Shown: piece after piece, positions 30,742 to 41,033 of the stretch
Position numbering within the stretch: the stretch's first letter is position 1
Layout of the letters: every line of letters starts with the position of its first letter
Origin: Silvimonas amylolytica
Lineage (GTDB): Bacteria; Pseudomonadota; Gammaproteobacteria; Burkholderiales; Chitinibacteraceae
Reading direction: 5' to 3'
Assembly: GCF_014645555.1 (NCBI RefSeq)
Contig: NZ_BMLY01000004.1
Coordinates: forward strand, 301,786-365,785
Length of the DNA stretch: 64,000 bases
Position numbers and translations under genes: made by a program
The notes under the pieces: model-generated
Databases searched by the model: none
What the model was told of the DNA's origin: nothing
Seen by the model: only the letters and a program-made list of their open reading frames with translations

Positions 30742-30780
30742 GGCACGGCGCTGGGTTTCAGTGTCCGTGCCTTTCTTGTT
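30742..30780 (+). terminator. Hairpin with T-tract between dnaK and dnaJ
   Basis: GGCACGG / CCGTGCC arms with a 16-base loop, followed by TTTCTTGTTT. It may attenuate readthrough so that DnaJ is made at a lower level than DnaK. Confidence 0.65.
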
Positions 30781-30795
30781 TAGCGAGAGAAAGCA

Positions 30796-31926
30796 ATGTC
30801 AAAAAAAGATTTTTACGAAGTATTGGGCATGAACCGCGATGCTTCGGACGATGACATCAAAAAGGCGTATCGCAAACTCGCGATGAAGTACCACCCGGAC
30901 CGCAATCCGGATAGCAAAGAAGCCGAAGAGAAGTTCAAGGAAGGCAAAGAGGCGTACGAAATCCTCTCTGACGCCCAGAAGCGCGCCGCCTATGACCAGT
31001 ACGGTCACGCTGGCGTAGACCCGCAGGCTGGCATGGGCGGCGGTGGTTTTGGCGGCGGCGGCTTTGCTGATGCGTTCTCTGACATCTTTGGCGACATTTT
31101 TGGTGGCCAGGGTGGCGGTCGTGGTGGGCGCAGCAATGTGTATCGCGGCTCTGACCTGCGCTACAACATGGAAATCACGCTCGAGGAAGCCGCTCGCGGC
31201 GTCGAACGCCAGATCAAGATTCCGGCTCACGAAGAATGCGACGTCTGCCATGGTTCTGGTGCCAAACCGGGTACCGAAGCCAAGACCTGCCACACGTGTA
31301 ATGGCCAGGGTCAAGTGCGCGTATCGCAAGGTTTCTTCTCGATCCAGCAAACCTGCCCGACATGTCATGGCAGCGGCAAGTACATTCCGGACCCATGCCG
31401 CAATTGTCATGGCACCGGTCGCGTGCAAACCACCAAGACCCTGGCGGTGAAGATTCCAGGCGGTGTGGACGAGGGTGATCGCATTCGTCTGTCGGGCGAA
31501 GGCGAACCCGGCGTCAACGGTGGCCCGCATGGTGATCTGTATGTGGTGATCCATATCAAACCGCACAGCGTGTTTGAGCGTGAAGGCAACGATCTGCATT
31601 GCGAAATGCCGATCAGCATTACCGCAGCGGCGCTGGGTGGCGAGATTGAAATCCCCACGCTGGATGGTAAAGCGCGGATCTCTATCCCGGCCGGTACGCA
31701 ATCGGGGCAAGTGTTCCGTTTGCGTGGCAAGGGGATCAAGGGCGTACGCAGTGCCGTCACTGGTGATTTGATGTGCCACGTGATGCTGGAAACCCCGGTG
31801 AACCTGACCTCGCGCCAGAAAGAACTGCTGCGTGAGTTCGAGCAGATCAGCCAGGATGAACCGGCCAAGCACAATCCGCGTGCCAAATCCTTTATGGACA
31901 AGGTGAAGGACTTCTTCGGCGGCTGA
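30796..31926 (+). CDS. dnaJ: Chaperone protein DnaJ (Hsp40)
   Basis: Co-chaperone that delivers substrates to DnaK and stimulates its ATPase. The J domain (1-70) has HPD at 33-35. A Gly-rich linker ([14 protein letters not shown]) follows. Four zinc-finger repeats are all intact: [33 protein letters not shown]-terminal substrate-binding domains end [13 protein letters not shown]. 376 residues. GAGAGAAAG precedes the ATG. No separate sigma-32 promoter seen, so expression probably comes from dnaK readthrough. Confidence 0.98.
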   Translation: MSKKDFYEVLGMNRDASDDDIKKAYRKLAMKYHPDRNPDSKEAEEKFKEGKEAYEILSDAQKRAAYDQYGHAGVDPQAGMGGGGFGGGGFADAFSDIFGDIFGGQGGGRGGRSNVYRGSDLRYNMEITLEEAARGVERQIKIPAHEECDVCHGSGAKPGTEAKTCHTCNGQGQVRVSQGFFSIQQTCPTCHGSGKYIPDPCRNCHGTGRVQTTKTLAVKIPGGVDEGDRIRLSGEGEPGVNGGPHGDLYVVIHIKPHSVFEREGNDLHCEMPISITAAALGGEIEIPTLDGKARISIPAGTQSGQVFRLRGKGIKGVRSAVTGDLMCHVMLETPVNLTSRQKELLREFEQISQDEPAKHNPRAKSFMDKVKDFFGG

Positions 31927-31960
31927 ACGCGCTGACGGTTCTGGCCGCGTTTGCGGCAGC

Positions 31961-31995
31961 AACAAAAAACCCGCCAATGGCGGGTTTTTTGTTTG
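31961..31995. terminator. Bidirectional rho-independent terminator
   Basis: AACCCGCC / GGCGGGTT stem with AAT loop and A/T-rich flanks. Shared by dnaJ and the convergent tautomerase gene. Confidence 0.92.
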
Positions 31996-32033
31996 GGGCG
32001 TCCTACGGCGCGCAGGTTATTTCATTGTTGCGG

Positions 32034-32393
32034 TTAACCAGCAAAATAAAACGCAGGATCAATCGGCACGATCTCCACCCGCAACTGGCAGGTCACACCA
32101 TCGAATTGGCCGCGAAACGTCTCCTGCAATACCGCCACAATCGCCTTGCCCAGACGCTGTTTGAGTTCTGCGCTGCGGGTGGTCATGGTCGCCACCGTGA
32201 CCTGCACAAAAGATTTTTCTGGCGACTCATTGAGCCCTACCTGGAAGGTATCGATCTGGAATGCCCGGCCTTTGACATCTGCCATCTCAAACTCACCGGT
32301 ATCAGCGAACGCTTGATGTACCCGGCCGAGTAGCGCCGCGGGGTCGAACGCATGGGCGAGGTTGGCGGTGTATTGCAGGGTGACGTTGGGCAT
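32034..32393 (-). CDS. 5-carboxymethyl-2-hydroxymuconate isomerase-like tautomerase
   Basis: 119-residue member of the CHMI (HpaF) tautomerase family. Pro at position 2 (MPNVTLQYTANL) would be the catalytic N-terminal proline once Met is removed. Conserved VHQAFADTGEFEMADVKGRAFQIDTFQVG and FVQVTVATM segments fit the family. No other hpa-pathway gene is nearby, so homoprotocatechuate degradation cannot be claimed; these small tautomerases often stand alone. AGGA precedes the ATG. Confidence 0.87.
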   Translation of the reverse strand: MPNVTLQYTANLAHAFDPAALLGRVHQAFADTGEFEMADVKGRAFQIDTFQVGLNESPEKSFVQVTVATMTTRSAELKQRLGKAIVAVLQETFRGQFDGVTCQLRVEIVPIDPAFYFAG

Positions 32394-32435
32394 GGTGTGG
32401 TCCTGATGTGTTGCAGTGTTGGTTCTGAATGATGC

Positions 32436-32891
32436 TCACGCGCCAGCGTAAAGCGCAAGTAGCCGGTCTTCGTCTGGCCGATCTGCAATATGCAAAATCA
32501 GCGTGTGCAGAATGGGCTCTTTGCCCGTGGCATGGGTTGCATGGCGTTTGCAAAAATCGAAGACCTCTTCTAGCTGTTCTTCTTCATGCCAGGTAGTCAT
32601 GATGCCGTCGTGTTCCCAGTCGTGGACAGGAGCGTAGTTTTTTTTAGCAAGATAGGCCCAGTCAATCGCGTCGTCCCAAACATGACAATCCACGCCCCAA
32701 GCCATCGCATAACGGCAATCGTGAGCCATCAACCAGTCACTGACTTCATTTTGGCGGTGGCTAGATACCTCTATTTCCAGCACGAGCACACATCGCCACG
32801 GTCTTGCTACATGTAGTGCGGGCAATTTGGACCGGGCGGGAAGGTGAAGGTAGCTGGTTGCCGGTTCTGGCGAAGTAAGCACCAGGTTCAT
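32436..32891 (-). CDS. Conserved hypothetical protein
   Basis: 151 residues, no assignable fold. It is rich in Trp, His and acidic residues: WLMAHDCRYAMAWGVDCHVWDDAIDWAYL in the middle, then DWEHDGIMTTWHEEEQLEEVFDFCKRHA. No signal peptide and no transmembrane helix, so it is cytoplasmic. Its ATG overlaps the stop of the upstream membrane-protein gene (ATGA), so the two form an operon. A DUF7684-like assignment is possible from memory but unchecked. Function unknown. Confidence 0.7.
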   Translation of the reverse strand: MNLVLTSPEPATSYLHLPARSKLPALHVARPWRCVLVLEIEVSSHRQNEVSDWLMAHDCRYAMAWGVDCHVWDDAIDWAYLAKKNYAPVHDWEHDGIMTTWHEEEQLEEVFDFCKRHATHATGKEPILHTLILHIADRPDEDRLLALYAGA

Positions 32892-33193
32892 TCCCTCAAA
32901 ATTTGTGTGGATTGCTGCTTGTTGCGGCAGCGAGCGGATACGGCCACAGCTACAACCCCGGCTGCATTGCTCAAGAACAAGATGGTTAGCGTATAGCCCA
33001 ACGGATTACGCAGACCGGCAAAATCTGCAAACAGGGCCAGGCCGGTTGCTGCGATAAGTTGCAATGGACAAATCCATTGCAAGGGTCCCCAAACCGATCT
33101 GCTCCGCCGTGCAAGTAGAGCGGTCAGTACTACGGTTGGTCCCAAGAGGATAACCAACAGAACCAATAGAACGAGGGTAAGCGCTATCTGCAT
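32888..33193 (-). CDS. Small integral membrane protein, unknown
   Basis: 101 residues with three hydrophobic helices (about 3-25, 37-55, 62-83) and a short basic C-terminus ending in RNKQQ. The open frame extends to 33298, but that extension crosses the chitobiase terminator, so ATG 33193 is chosen. No strong Shine-Dalgarno. Overlaps the following hypothetical gene by four bases. No family recognised. Confidence 0.62.
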   Translation of the reverse strand: MQIALTLVLLVLLVILLGPTVVLTALLARRSRSVWGPLQWICPLQLIAATGLALFADFAGLRNPLGYTLTILFLSNAAGVVAVAVSARCRNKQQSTQILRE

Positions 33194-33247
33194 AAGCCAA
33201 TAGCATAGCCTGGGTTGAATTGGCCATGCGGCGGGACGTGCGCAGAC

Positions 33248-33283
33248 AACAAAAAACCCCGCAGATGCGGGGTTTTTCTTTTC
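33248..33283 (-). terminator. Rho-independent terminator of the chitobiase gene
   Basis: ACCCCGC / GCGGGGT stem with AGAT loop, AAAAA and TTTTT flanks, 20 bp after the stop. Confidence 0.92.
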
Positions 33284-33302
33284 ATGCAGCAGTGGCAAAG
33301 AT

Positions 33303-35819
33303 TTACTCGCCCGCCACCACCGTGCGGCTCTTGCGGTTGGTGCTGCTGAACGTGGCCAGCTTCACGTCACCAGAGGCGCTGATCGGGCCTTCATACACGG
33401 CGCTGAAGGCATTCGGTTCGCTGCCATCCGTGGTGTAACGGACGGTCAAACCTGGGGCGCTGGTGTTGGCAATGATCTTGCCGCCTTCAACCACGGCACC
33501 TGGCAACGGGATGCGGTAGCCGTAGCCACCCAGGAAACCATCCAGACGGGCCAGTTCGCGCTGGCCGAGGCGGTTGGCAAACTGGTTCCAGTCTTTGGCC
33601 ATCTTCTCATTGCGCTGGTCAGCATCGGCGATGAAGGTCCAGCCCGGATCAACGGCCCAGGCGCGTTCGGCCAGTGCCAGCAAACGGGGCGCGGCCAGGT
33701 ATTCCACGCGGCCGGCGTTGCGGGCGTTTTCACCCCACAGCTGGCCCTGGATGCCCAGTACGTTCTCGGTGCCGGCCTTGGTCAGGCGTGCCATTTTGTC
33801 CAGGGCTTCGCGATCCAGCGGGTGGCCGAACAGGTTCACCGTGGCTGTGGTGTAGATATCCAGCGGGCAGAACCAGAATGGTTTGCGCGTTTCGATAAAG
33901 CCGCCCCAGTAATAGCCAGGCTCTTGCGGGTCTTTCGCGTAGGCCAGGTCAAAGTACAGGTCGGTCACGTTCGAGAGCACGACCTTGTATCCGGCATTGG
34001 CCAACTGGTAGGCAATATCTTCCTGGCCCCAGCCCCACACGTTGTTCCAGATGTAAGGGCGGAAATTGGCATCCTTGAAGCGCGGGTTTGGCGCGGCCTT
34101 GTGGCTGCCATCGGCTTGCTGTTCGCGGATCAGGGCGATTTCTTCCCAGCCGGCGAATTCCAGCTTGTGGCGCGTGAGAATTTCGCGGAAACGGGTCAGG
34201 AAGTAATCCTGCAGTTCCTGGATGGTCTTCATGCCCTTGTCGGCCATGAAAGTCTGGCACAGCGGCGAGCCTTCCCAGGCGCCGTGCGGTACTTCGTCAC
34301 CACCTGTATGCAGTGCGAGGAACGGCGCGCCGGCCTCGATAAACATGGCTTCAATGTCCGACACCACCGTCTCGATAAACCGGTAGCTCGACTCCATGGC
34401 AATGCAGATCACGTTGTCGTGCCACAACTGGACAGACTCGTACTTCGATTGATCGGCAAAATCGGTCAGCAGGTATTCTTCGGCTTCACGCTGCAGGCCC
34501 TGGGCTTTCAGGCGGTTGTAGCGGACGTTCATCGCCTTGATGGCGGCGCGGGCGTGGCCTGGTACATCCACTTCGGGGATGACTTCGATATGGCGCGCGG
34601 TGGCAAAACGCAGGATTTCAATGAACTCTTCGCGGGTGTAAAAGCCCGTGCCATGCGAATCTTCTACCTGTGCGCCAGAGCCAAAGCACGGGACCAGGTT
34701 GTCGGTTTCGTCGGTGGTGAAACCCCGCCTGGAGCCGATCTCGGTCAGTTCCGGCAGCGACGGGATTTCCACGCGCCAGCCTTCATCATCAGTGATATGA
34801 AAGTGGAACTTGTTCAGCTTGTACAGCGCCATCAAGTCCAGCAGACGCAGGATCGTTTCTTTGCTGGAGAAATTGCGGCCCACATCGATATGCATGCCGC
34901 GATAAGCAAAGCGCGGCGCATCGGCGACCTTGATGGCCGGCACAGCAAGCGTCAGTTGCGGGTTCACCCAAGCTGCTACCGGGAGCAACTGGCGCAGGCT
35001 CTGGATGCCATTGAACACGGCGTGGGCTGTGGTACCCGTAATGGTAATGCCGTGGCTATCGACATTCAGTTCGTACGCTTCGTCCAGATTGCCTGTGACT
35101 TGCGGGGCAGTCACTTTGGCCATTTTCAGGACGATGCCAGTGCCTTGCGCGGCCAGCGTCGGGCGCACGCCCAGGTCAGCCAGGCTTTGTTGCAAGAAAG
35201 CGGCTTCACCGGCCAGTTCGGCCGGGTGCACGATCAACGTGGCGGCATCGATGACGAATTCGCCGTGGCCGTGCAGCAAGGATTGTGGCGTCGGGGTAAT
35301 CAGACCGACTTCAGCGGCCGGCAGCAGGCTCAGGTCTTTATTGTCGGCAAAACGCGTGGCAGCGGTGACGGGCGCTACTTTGTCATTCAGATTGCGATTG
35401 CGTTGTTCCAGACGGGTGAACGGGACGATTTCCGGATCACCAATGGCTTCAGCGCGGGCAGCCGGCGTGCCATCGTCATACACTACATAGAAGCCCAGTG
35501 GCGCATCGGTTTCCTGGATGACCCAGAACATGCCCTTGTAACCGATGGTGCGGGATTCGCCCGGCGCCAGCGTGCCGAAGTCTTTGGTCGGGGCCAGCTT
35601 GAACAAATCGCCGTTGATCTGGTTGATCGAAACACCACCGGTGACGGATTCGGCGTAGATCTTGCGGCAAGTATTGAAATACAGCGCCCAGTCATTGCCA
35701 GAGAGCGGTTTGTCCGAGTGGTTGGTAAGGACGAGTTCGGCAAGAAAGTTGTCGCCCTCGTGATGATTAGAGATGCATTCCCACTTGAGTTTGAGCTGGG
35801 AACCACTGGGTCGGGTCAT
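33303..35819 (-). CDS. Family 20 beta-N-acetylhexosaminidase (chitobiase)
   Basis: 838-residue enzyme that releases GlcNAc from chitobiose/chito-oligosaccharides by substrate-assisted catalysis. Domains: N-terminal carbohydrate-binding-like domain (about 5-145, LKLKWECISNH), GH20b alpha/beta domain (about 170-295), catalytic TIM barrel (about 303-720) opening with FAYRGMHIDVGRNF, and a C-terminal Ig-like domain (about 760-838). Catalytic Asp508-Glu509 lie in HTGGDEVP. The ATG has GAGGAGA upstream and there is no signal peptide, unlike Serratia chitobiase, so it should act in the cytoplasm on imported sugar. No transporter lies next to it. Confidence 0.95.
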   Translation of the reverse strand: MTRPSGSQLKLKWECISNHHEGDNFLAELVLTNHSDKPLSGNDWALYFNTCRKIYAESVTGGVSINQINGDLFKLAPTKDFGTLAPGESRTIGYKGMFWVIQETDAPLGFYVVYDDGTPAARAEAIGDPEIVPFTRLEQRNRNLNDKVAPVTAATRFADNKDLSLLPAAEVGLITPTPQSLLHGHGEFVIDAATLIVHPAELAGEAAFLQQSLADLGVRPTLAAQGTGIVLKMAKVTAPQVTGNLDEAYELNVDSHGITITGTTAHAVFNGIQSLRQLLPVAAWVNPQLTLAVPAIKVADAPRFAYRGMHIDVGRNFSSKETILRLLDLMALYKLNKFHFHITDDEGWRVEIPSLPELTEIGSRRGFTTDETDNLVPCFGSGAQVEDSHGTGFYTREEFIEILRFATARHIEVIPEVDVPGHARAAIKAMNVRYNRLKAQGLQREAEEYLLTDFADQSKYESVQLWHDNVICIAMESSYRFIETVVSDIEAMFIEAGAPFLALHTGGDEVPHGAWEGSPLCQTFMADKGMKTIQELQDYFLTRFREILTRHKLEFAGWEEIALIREQQADGSHKAAPNPRFKDANFRPYIWNNVWGWGQEDIAYQLANAGYKVVLSNVTDLYFDLAYAKDPQEPGYYWGGFIETRKPFWFCPLDIYTTATVNLFGHPLDREALDKMARLTKAGTENVLGIQGQLWGENARNAGRVEYLAAPRLLALAERAWAVDPGWTFIADADQRNEKMAKDWNQFANRLGQRELARLDGFLGGYGYRIPLPGAVVEGGKIIANTSAPGLTVRYTTDGSEPNAFSAVYEGPISASGDVKLATFSSTNRKSRTVVAGE

Positions 35820-36226
35820 GTTTCGTCTCCTCGACGGTTTCGAAGTGAGCTTCTTGCCGTTCGTCCTGGCCGTGTGGGCTCAGGTTCCGTAGCGGGCCAG
35901 AGCAATCGTTATTGGTTTAGGCATTACGCTGTCCTGGCGCTGGTCATGGCGCCGGATCGCGGTGGTCGAGCATAGGCTTTTGGCCGATGCACGGCGCACG
36001 ACCGGGCAATATCGGCAAATTGTGATAAAGCCAGTGTGCTGTAGGTAGTATGCCTTACCGACCAGGGCGGGGCATTTTTCAGAAGGGGCTGATTGGCAAT
36101 GACGCCACAATCCTGAACGCGGACCCTGAACCTGCAAGGTCTGGCAGATTGCCGGGGCGGCGGGAAGGGTAATTTTTCGGTATCATTACGCCTCTGTTTA
36201 CTCTGGCAAATCCGGATCAGACCCAC
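35820..36226. other. Divergent control region chitobiase / purL
   Basis: About 400 bp. It must contain both promoters. I see a Shine-Dalgarno for each gene's start region but no convincing -35/-10 pair, operator or small gene. Confidence 0.55.
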
Positions 36227-39200
36227 ATGGCAGAAGTTCTCAAATTGCGCGGCGGTGCTGCGCTCTCCGCTTTCCGTGTCGAAAAACTGCAGGCTGCGTT
36301 GACCAGCCAAGGTATCAAGGCGGATATCCAGGCCGAATTCTGGCATTTCGCTGAAACCAGCACCGCACTGACTGAGGCAGAGCAATCCACGCTGGAACGC
36401 GTGCTGCATTACGGTGATCCGGCCCCGGCCGCAGCAGGCAAAGGCTCGCTGTTGCTGGTATTGCCGCGTCTGGGGACGATCTCCCCATGGTCTTCCAAAG
36501 CGACCGACATCCTGCAACATACCGGTCTGGACAAAATCAGCCGTATCGAGCGCGGTATTGCGGTGTATGCCAGCAAGAATGGGCAGCCGCTCTCTACCGC
36601 AGAAAAAAACCTGCTGCTGCCGCTGATCCACGATCGTATGACCGAACAGGTCTTCGAAACGCTGGATGCCGGTAACGAGCTATTCCGCCATCTGGATGCC
36701 AAGCCGTTCCTGAGTGTGGATATCCTCAAGGGTGGCCGCGAGGCACTGGACAAAGCCAACCAGGAGTTCGGCTTTGCCTTGTCGCCTGACGAGATCGACT
36801 ATCTGGTCGAGAGCTACAAAAAGCTCAATCGCAACCCTAGCGATGCCGAGCTGACCATGTTTGCGCAGGCCAACTCCGAACATTGTCGTCACAAGATTTT
36901 CAATGCCGACTTCATCATCGATGGCGAAAAGCAATCGCACTCGCTGTTCGGCATGATCCGCGAAACCCACAGGGCGCACCCGCAAGGCACGGTGGTCGCG
37001 TACAACGACAACTCGTCCGTGATTGAAGGTGCCGATATCGGCCGCTTCTTCCCGCAGCCGGGCAGCGCCGAGTACGGTTACAACGATCAAACCACCCATA
37101 TCCTGATGAAGGTGGAAACCCACAATCACCCGACGGCGATCTCGCCGTTCCCGGGCGCAGCGACCGGTTCTGGTGGCGAAATCCGTGACGAAGGCGCCAC
37201 GGGCCGCGGTTCCAGGCCCAAGGCCGGTTTGTCTGGCTTTACGGTCTCCAACCTGAATATTCCGGGCGCGTTGCAAGCCTGGGAAACCGAACAATATGGC
37301 AAACCGGATCGCATCGCTTCGCCGTTGCAGATCATGATCGAAGGCCCGATCGGCGCTGCCGCGTTCAACAACGAATTCGGCCGCCCCAATCTGGCGGGTT
37401 ATTTCCGTACCTTTGAAGAAACCTGGCATGGCGAGCGCCGTGGCTACCACAAACCCATCATGCTGGCCGGTGGTCTGGGCAATATCTCTGCCGCGCACAT
37501 TGGCAAGAACGACATCCCGGATGGTTCGCTGCTGATTCAGCTGGGCGGTCCGGGCATGTTGATTGGTATGGGTGGCGGTGCTGCCAGCTCGATGGCAACT
37601 GGCGCGAACGCTGCTGACCTGGATTTTGATTCGGTTCAACGTGGCAACCCGGAAATCCAGCGTCGTGCACAGGAAGTGATCGACCGTTGCTGGCAGTTGG
37701 GTGACCACAACCCGATTCTCTCGATTCATGACGTGGGCGCTGGCGGGATCTCTAACGCGTTCCCGGAACTGGTCGACGGTTCGGATCGTGGCGCGGTGTT
37801 TGAACTGCGCAAGGTACCAGTTGAAGAAAGTGGCATGGCGCCGCGTGAGATCTGGTCCAACGAATCGCAAGAGCGTTATGTGCTGGCCATTCCACCGGAA
37901 AGCCTGCTGGCCTTTGAGGCCATCTGTGAGCGTGAGCGTTGTCCGTTTGCGGTGGTCGGCCGCGCGACGGCTGAAAAGCGTCTGGTCGTCGCCGATGATC
38001 ATTACGGCAATAACCCGGTCGACATGCCCATGGATGTGCTCTTGGGCAAACCGCCCAAGATGACGCGTGACGTGCAGCGCGTGCCGGTCAAGGGCGAAGT
38101 GTTTGATTCTTCCCGGCTGGAACTGAAAGACGCGATCTACCGCGTACTGCGTCTGCCGACAGTAGCGAACAAGTCTTTCCTGATCACCATTGGTGACCGT
38201 TCCGTGGGCGGTATGACCGCGCGTGACCAGATGGTCGGCCCGTGGCAAACCCCGGTGGCTGACGTGGCCGTCACGGCCATGGGTTACAACACCGTGCTGG
38301 GCGAAGCCATGAGCATGGGCGAGCGTACGCCACTGGCATTGCTCAATGCCCCGGCTTCCGGCCGTATGGCCGTGGGCGAGGCGCTGACCAACCTGGCTGC
38401 TGCACCAATCGCTGATCTGGGTGATGTGAAGCTGTCTGCCAACTGGATGGCGGCGGCTGGGCATACCGGTGAAGATGCCAACCTTTACGACACCGTCAAG
38501 GCCGTGGGCATGGATCTGTGCCGCGATCTGGGCGTCAGCATTCCGGTGGGTAAAGATTCGCTGTCGATGAAGACAGTGTGGCAAGAGCGTGATCAGAAGA
38601 AGGAAGTGATTGCGCCGTTGTCGCTGATCATCTCTGCATTTGCGCCGGTCACCGACGTGAAGAAGACCCTCACGCCGCAACTGCAAACCGAACTGGAAAG
38701 CGATCTGATCCTGATCGACCTGGGCGATGGCAAGTGCCGCCTGGGTGGTTCTGCACTGGCACAGGTGTACAACCAGATCGGCCAGTGGGCTCCGGATGTG
38801 GTCAGCACTGAGCGCTTGAAAGCGTTCTTTGACACCGTGCAAAAGCTTAACCGCGAAGGCCGCATTCTGTCGTATCACGACCGTTCCGACGGTGGCGTGA
38901 TTACCGCAGTGGCTGAAATGATGTTCGCCAGCCATGTGGGTGTGACGCTGGAAATCGACGAGCTGTGCATCGAGCGTCGTCGTCGTGGTCGTGAAGAAGA
39001 CGAACAGACTTCCGCTGAAGGCATCGCCCGTGAAGAAAACGGCCGGGTGATGGGCGTGCTGTTCAACGAAGAATTGGGCGCCGTACTGCAAGTGAAGCGC
39101 AGCGACACCTCTGCGGTGATCGCCGAGTTCAGCAATGCGGGTATTCGCAGTGAACTGCACGTGATTGGTACGCTGAACCATGACGATCGCTTGAAGATTA

Positions 39201-40177
39201 AAAAGCGCAACCGTCTGGTGCTGGACGAAACCCGTGTTGAACTGCAAAAAGCCTGGTCCGAAACCAGCTACCAGATTCAACGCCTGCGTGATAACCCGGC
39301 CAGTGCAGATGCAGAATTCGCCCGCATTGGCGACAAGCATGACAAGGGTCTCTTCGCCAAACTGACGTTTGAACCGGCGCAAGATATTGCCGCGCCGTTC
39401 ATTGCCAGCGGTGCCCGCCCGACCATTGCCGTATTGCGTGAACAAGGTGTGAACGGCCAGGTCGAAATGGCTGCAGCGTTTGATCGCGCCGGCTTCAAGG
39501 CCGTTGACGTACACATGAGTGACATCATCAGCGGTCGGATTTCGCTGGCTGACTTCAAGGGCATTGCTGCTTGTGGCGGCTTCTCTTATGGCGACGTGCT
39601 GGGCGCTGGTGAAGGCTGGGCCAAGAGCATCCTGTTCAACGCCCGTGCTCGCGAGCAGTTTGAAGCGTTCTTCCAGCGTGCAGATACCTTTGGCCTTGGC
39701 GTGTGTAACGGTTGCCAGATGATGGCGAACCTCTCCGGCATTATTCCGGGCGCAGAAGCCTGGCCGAAGTTCACCCGTAACCGCTCTGAACAATTTGAAG
39801 CGCGTGTGGTGATGGCCGAACTGCCGCAGTCGCCGTCGCTGTTCTTTGGCGGCATGACTGGCTCGCAGATTCCGGTGGTGGTCTCGCACGGCGAAGGTTT
39901 TGCCAATTACAGCCAGCAAGGCGATATTGGCAAGACGATCGTGGCTATGCGTTATGTCGACAGCCACGGCAAGCCGACAGAAACCTATCCGCTGAATCCG
40001 AATGGCAGCCCGCAAGGGATTGCCGGTGTGACGACGGCGGATGGCCGCTTCAGCATCATGATGCCGCACCCGGAGCGGACGTTCCGCACATTGCAGATGT
40101 CATGGCATCCGGCAGGGTGGGGTGAAGATAGCCCGTGGATGCGGATGTTCCGCAACGCCCGTATGTGGCTTGGGTAA
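36227..40177 (+). CDS. purL: Phosphoribosylformylglycinamidine synthase, large single-chain form
   Basis: PurL converts FGAR, glutamine and ATP to FGAM in de novo purine synthesis. 1316 residues. Domains: N-terminal PurS-like (1-150), linker, two tandem AIRS-type ATP domains (about 210-1010; [35 protein letters not shown]), and a C-terminal class I glutaminase (about 1045-1316). The glutaminase triad is Cys1160 in GVCNGCQ and His1281/Glu1283 in PHPERTF. The full length matches the gammaproteobacterial enzyme. Transcribed alone and closed by a terminator. Confidence 0.97.
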   Translation: MAEVLKLRGGAALSAFRVEKLQAALTSQGIKADIQAEFWHFAETSTALTEAEQSTLERVLHYGDPAPAAAGKGSLLLVLPRLGTISPWSSKATDILQHTGLDKISRIERGIAVYASKNGQPLSTAEKNLLLPLIHDRMTEQVFETLDAGNELFRHLDAKPFLSVDILKGGREALDKANQEFGFALSPDEIDYLVESYKKLNRNPSDAELTMFAQANSEHCRHKIFNADFIIDGEKQSHSLFGMIRETHRAHPQGTVVAYNDNSSVIEGADIGRFFPQPGSAEYGYNDQTTHILMKVETHNHPTAISPFPGAATGSGGEIRDEGATGRGSRPKAGLSGFTVSNLNIPGALQAWETEQYGKPDRIASPLQIMIEGPIGAAAFNNEFGRPNLAGYFRTFEETWHGERRGYHKPIMLAGGLGNISAAHIGKNDIPDGSLLIQLGGPGMLIGMGGGAASSMATGANAADLDFDSVQRGNPEIQRRAQEVIDRCWQLGDHNPILSIHDVGAGGISNAFPELVDGSDRGAVFELRKVPVEESGMAPREIWSNESQERYVLAIPPESLLAFEAICERERCPFAVVGRATAEKRLVVADDHYGNNPVDMPMDVLLGKPPKMTRDVQRVPVKGEVFDSSRLELKDAIYRVLRLPTVANKSFLITIGDRSVGGMTARDQMVGPWQTPVADVAVTAMGYNTVLGEAMSMGERTPLALLNAPASGRMAVGEALTNLAAAPIADLGDVKLSANWMAAAGHTGEDANLYDTVKAVGMDLCRDLGVSIPVGKDSLSMKTVWQERDQKKEVIAPLSLIISAFAPVTDVKKTLTPQLQTELESDLILIDLGDGKCRLGGSALAQVYNQIGQWAPDVVSTERLKAFFDTVQKLNREGRILSYHDRSDGGVITAVAEMMFASHVGVTLEIDELCIERRRRGREEDEQTSAEGIAREENGRVMGVLFNEELGAVLQVKRSDTSAVIAEFSNAGIRSELHVIGTLNHDDRLKIKKRNRLVLDETRVELQKAWSETSYQIQRLRDNPASADAEFARIGDKHDKGLFAKLTFEPAQDIAAPFIASGARPTIAVLREQGVNGQVEMAAAFDRAGFKAVDVHMSDIISGRISLADFKGIAACGGFSYGDVLGAGEGWAKSILFNARAREQFEAFFQRADTFGLGVCNGCQMMANLSGIIPGAEAWPKFTRNRSEQFEARVVMAELPQSPSLFFGGMTGSQIPVVVSHGEGFANYSQQGDIGKTIVAMRYVDSHGKPTETYPLNPNGSPQGIAGVTTADGRFSIMMPHPERTFRTLQMSWHPAGWGEDSPWMRMFRNARMWLG

Positions 40178-40180
40178 GCA

Positions 40181-40275
40181 CCCGTAAAAGCCCCGCTGGA
40201 CTGCGTTACGCTCGCTTGTCGTACCGACCGTGTACTGCCTGCGCTCGCGTACCTTGCCAGCGGGGCTTTTACGGG
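40181..40275. repeat. 95-bp element with 19-bp perfect inverted repeats
   Basis: CCCGTAAAAGCCCCGCTGG (40181-40199) and its exact reverse complement (40257-40275) surround a 57-bp centre containing GCGTTACGCTCGC and GCGCTCGCGTACC. It starts 3 bp after the purL stop. REP/MITE-like. Confidence 0.85.
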
Positions 40276-40310
40276 CGCCGAAGCGTTGGTGATACGCGAA
40301 CGGCGGAAAA

Positions 40311-40338
40311 CAAAAAAGCGTGCTTCGGCACGCTTTTT
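40311..40338 (+). terminator. Rho-independent terminator of purL
   Basis: AAAGCGTGC / GCACGCTTT stem on a TTCG tetraloop, followed by TT and preceded by an A-tract. Confidence 0.9.
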
Positions 40339-40389
40339 CTATTGTGTGCTTGCCGTATTGGCAGTGGGCGTATCTGTTGGTCGCAGTTG

Positions 40390-40590
40390 GGGTTGTTTTT
40401 GACTTTCTCCCCCCTATCGAGGACTTTTCCGATTGAGGGAGGGAGACCTTAGGCTCCCGACTGATTGAGGGAAGCCCGGAGGGCAAAAGTCCGGGGGGGC
40501 CTTTCTTTGGTTACTTTCTTTGGGCCCGCCGAGGGGGCGAAGCAAAGAAAAGTAACGTGCTCCGGCCGCCGCCGGCATCAAAACGCCTTT
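40390..40590 (+). repeat. Interspersed repeat, copy C (forward)
   Basis: Same family as 25402-25645 and 25965-26150: TTTTTGACTTTCTCCCC at the left, GAGACCTTAGGCTCCCGAC and AAGCCCGGAGGGC in the middle, GTAACGTGCTCCGGCC and GCCGCCGGCATC at the right. It carries a small insertion (GCCCGCCGAGGG) in the core relative to copy B. Confidence 0.87.
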
Positions 40591-40718
40591 GACACCGCGC
40601 CGGCAGGCGCTAACCCGCGCCAGAATGTCGCAAACAAGCCCACATTGCTGCGCTGCGTCTTGAACCGCTGCGCGCCTCCTGGTATCCAACCGGAATAACA
40701 CAACCGGAAGGCCATGCC

Positions 40719-41024
40719 ATGTCCGAACGCTATCGTTCCTTCTCTGCGTTTTACCCCTTCTATCTCAGCGAGCATCGCAACCTGACCTGCCGTCGGCTGC
40801 ATTTTGTCGGCTCGCTGGGTGTGTTGGCGTGTCTGGCCATGCTAATGACCGGGCATGGCTGGAGCTGGTTACTGGCCGCGCTGGTATGCGGGTACGGTTT
40901 TGCGTGGGCAGGGCACTTTTTCTTTGAACATAACCGACCGGCCACCTTCCAGTATCCGCTCTATAGCTTGCTGGGCGACTGGGTGATGTTCAGTGAAATC
41001 TGCCGCGGGCGTATCCGCTTGTAG
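40719..41024 (+). CDS. DUF962/Mpo1-like membrane protein
   Basis: 101-residue integral membrane protein of the DUF962 (Mpo1-like) family. Yeast Mpo1 is an Fe-dependent dioxygenase that alpha-oxidises 2-hydroxy fatty acids; the bacterial role is untested. Conserved features: FYLSEHRNLTCRRLHFVGS with His19 and His28, two transmembrane helices (about 27-45, 47-64), and the family core GHFFFEHNRPATFQYPLYSLLGDWVMF with His66 and His71. GGAAGG precedes the ATG. Convergent with the ankyrin gene, 9 bp apart and without a terminator. Confidence 0.88.
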   Translation: MSERYRSFSAFYPFYLSEHRNLTCRRLHFVGSLGVLACLAMLMTGHGWSWLLAALVCGYGFAWAGHFFFEHNRPATFQYPLYSLLGDWVMFSEICRGRIRL

Positions 41025-41033
41025 CAAACAGAC

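Larger units (their letters stand above)
40178..40718. other. 540-bp non-coding interval after purL
   Basis: It holds a long inverted repeat, the purL terminator and repeat copy C, annotated separately. Open frames here (40100-40701) follow the repeat sequence and lack support. Confidence 0.8.

Noticed and set aside
33822-35975. 717-codon open frame antisense to the chitobiase gene
   Set aside because: Composition is typical of a shadow frame and the sense protein has complete GH20 domains and catalytic residues.
36680-40069. 1129-codon open frame antisense to purL
   Set aside because: Low-complexity His/Arg/Gln-rich translation, no domain; produced by the high-GC third positions of purL.
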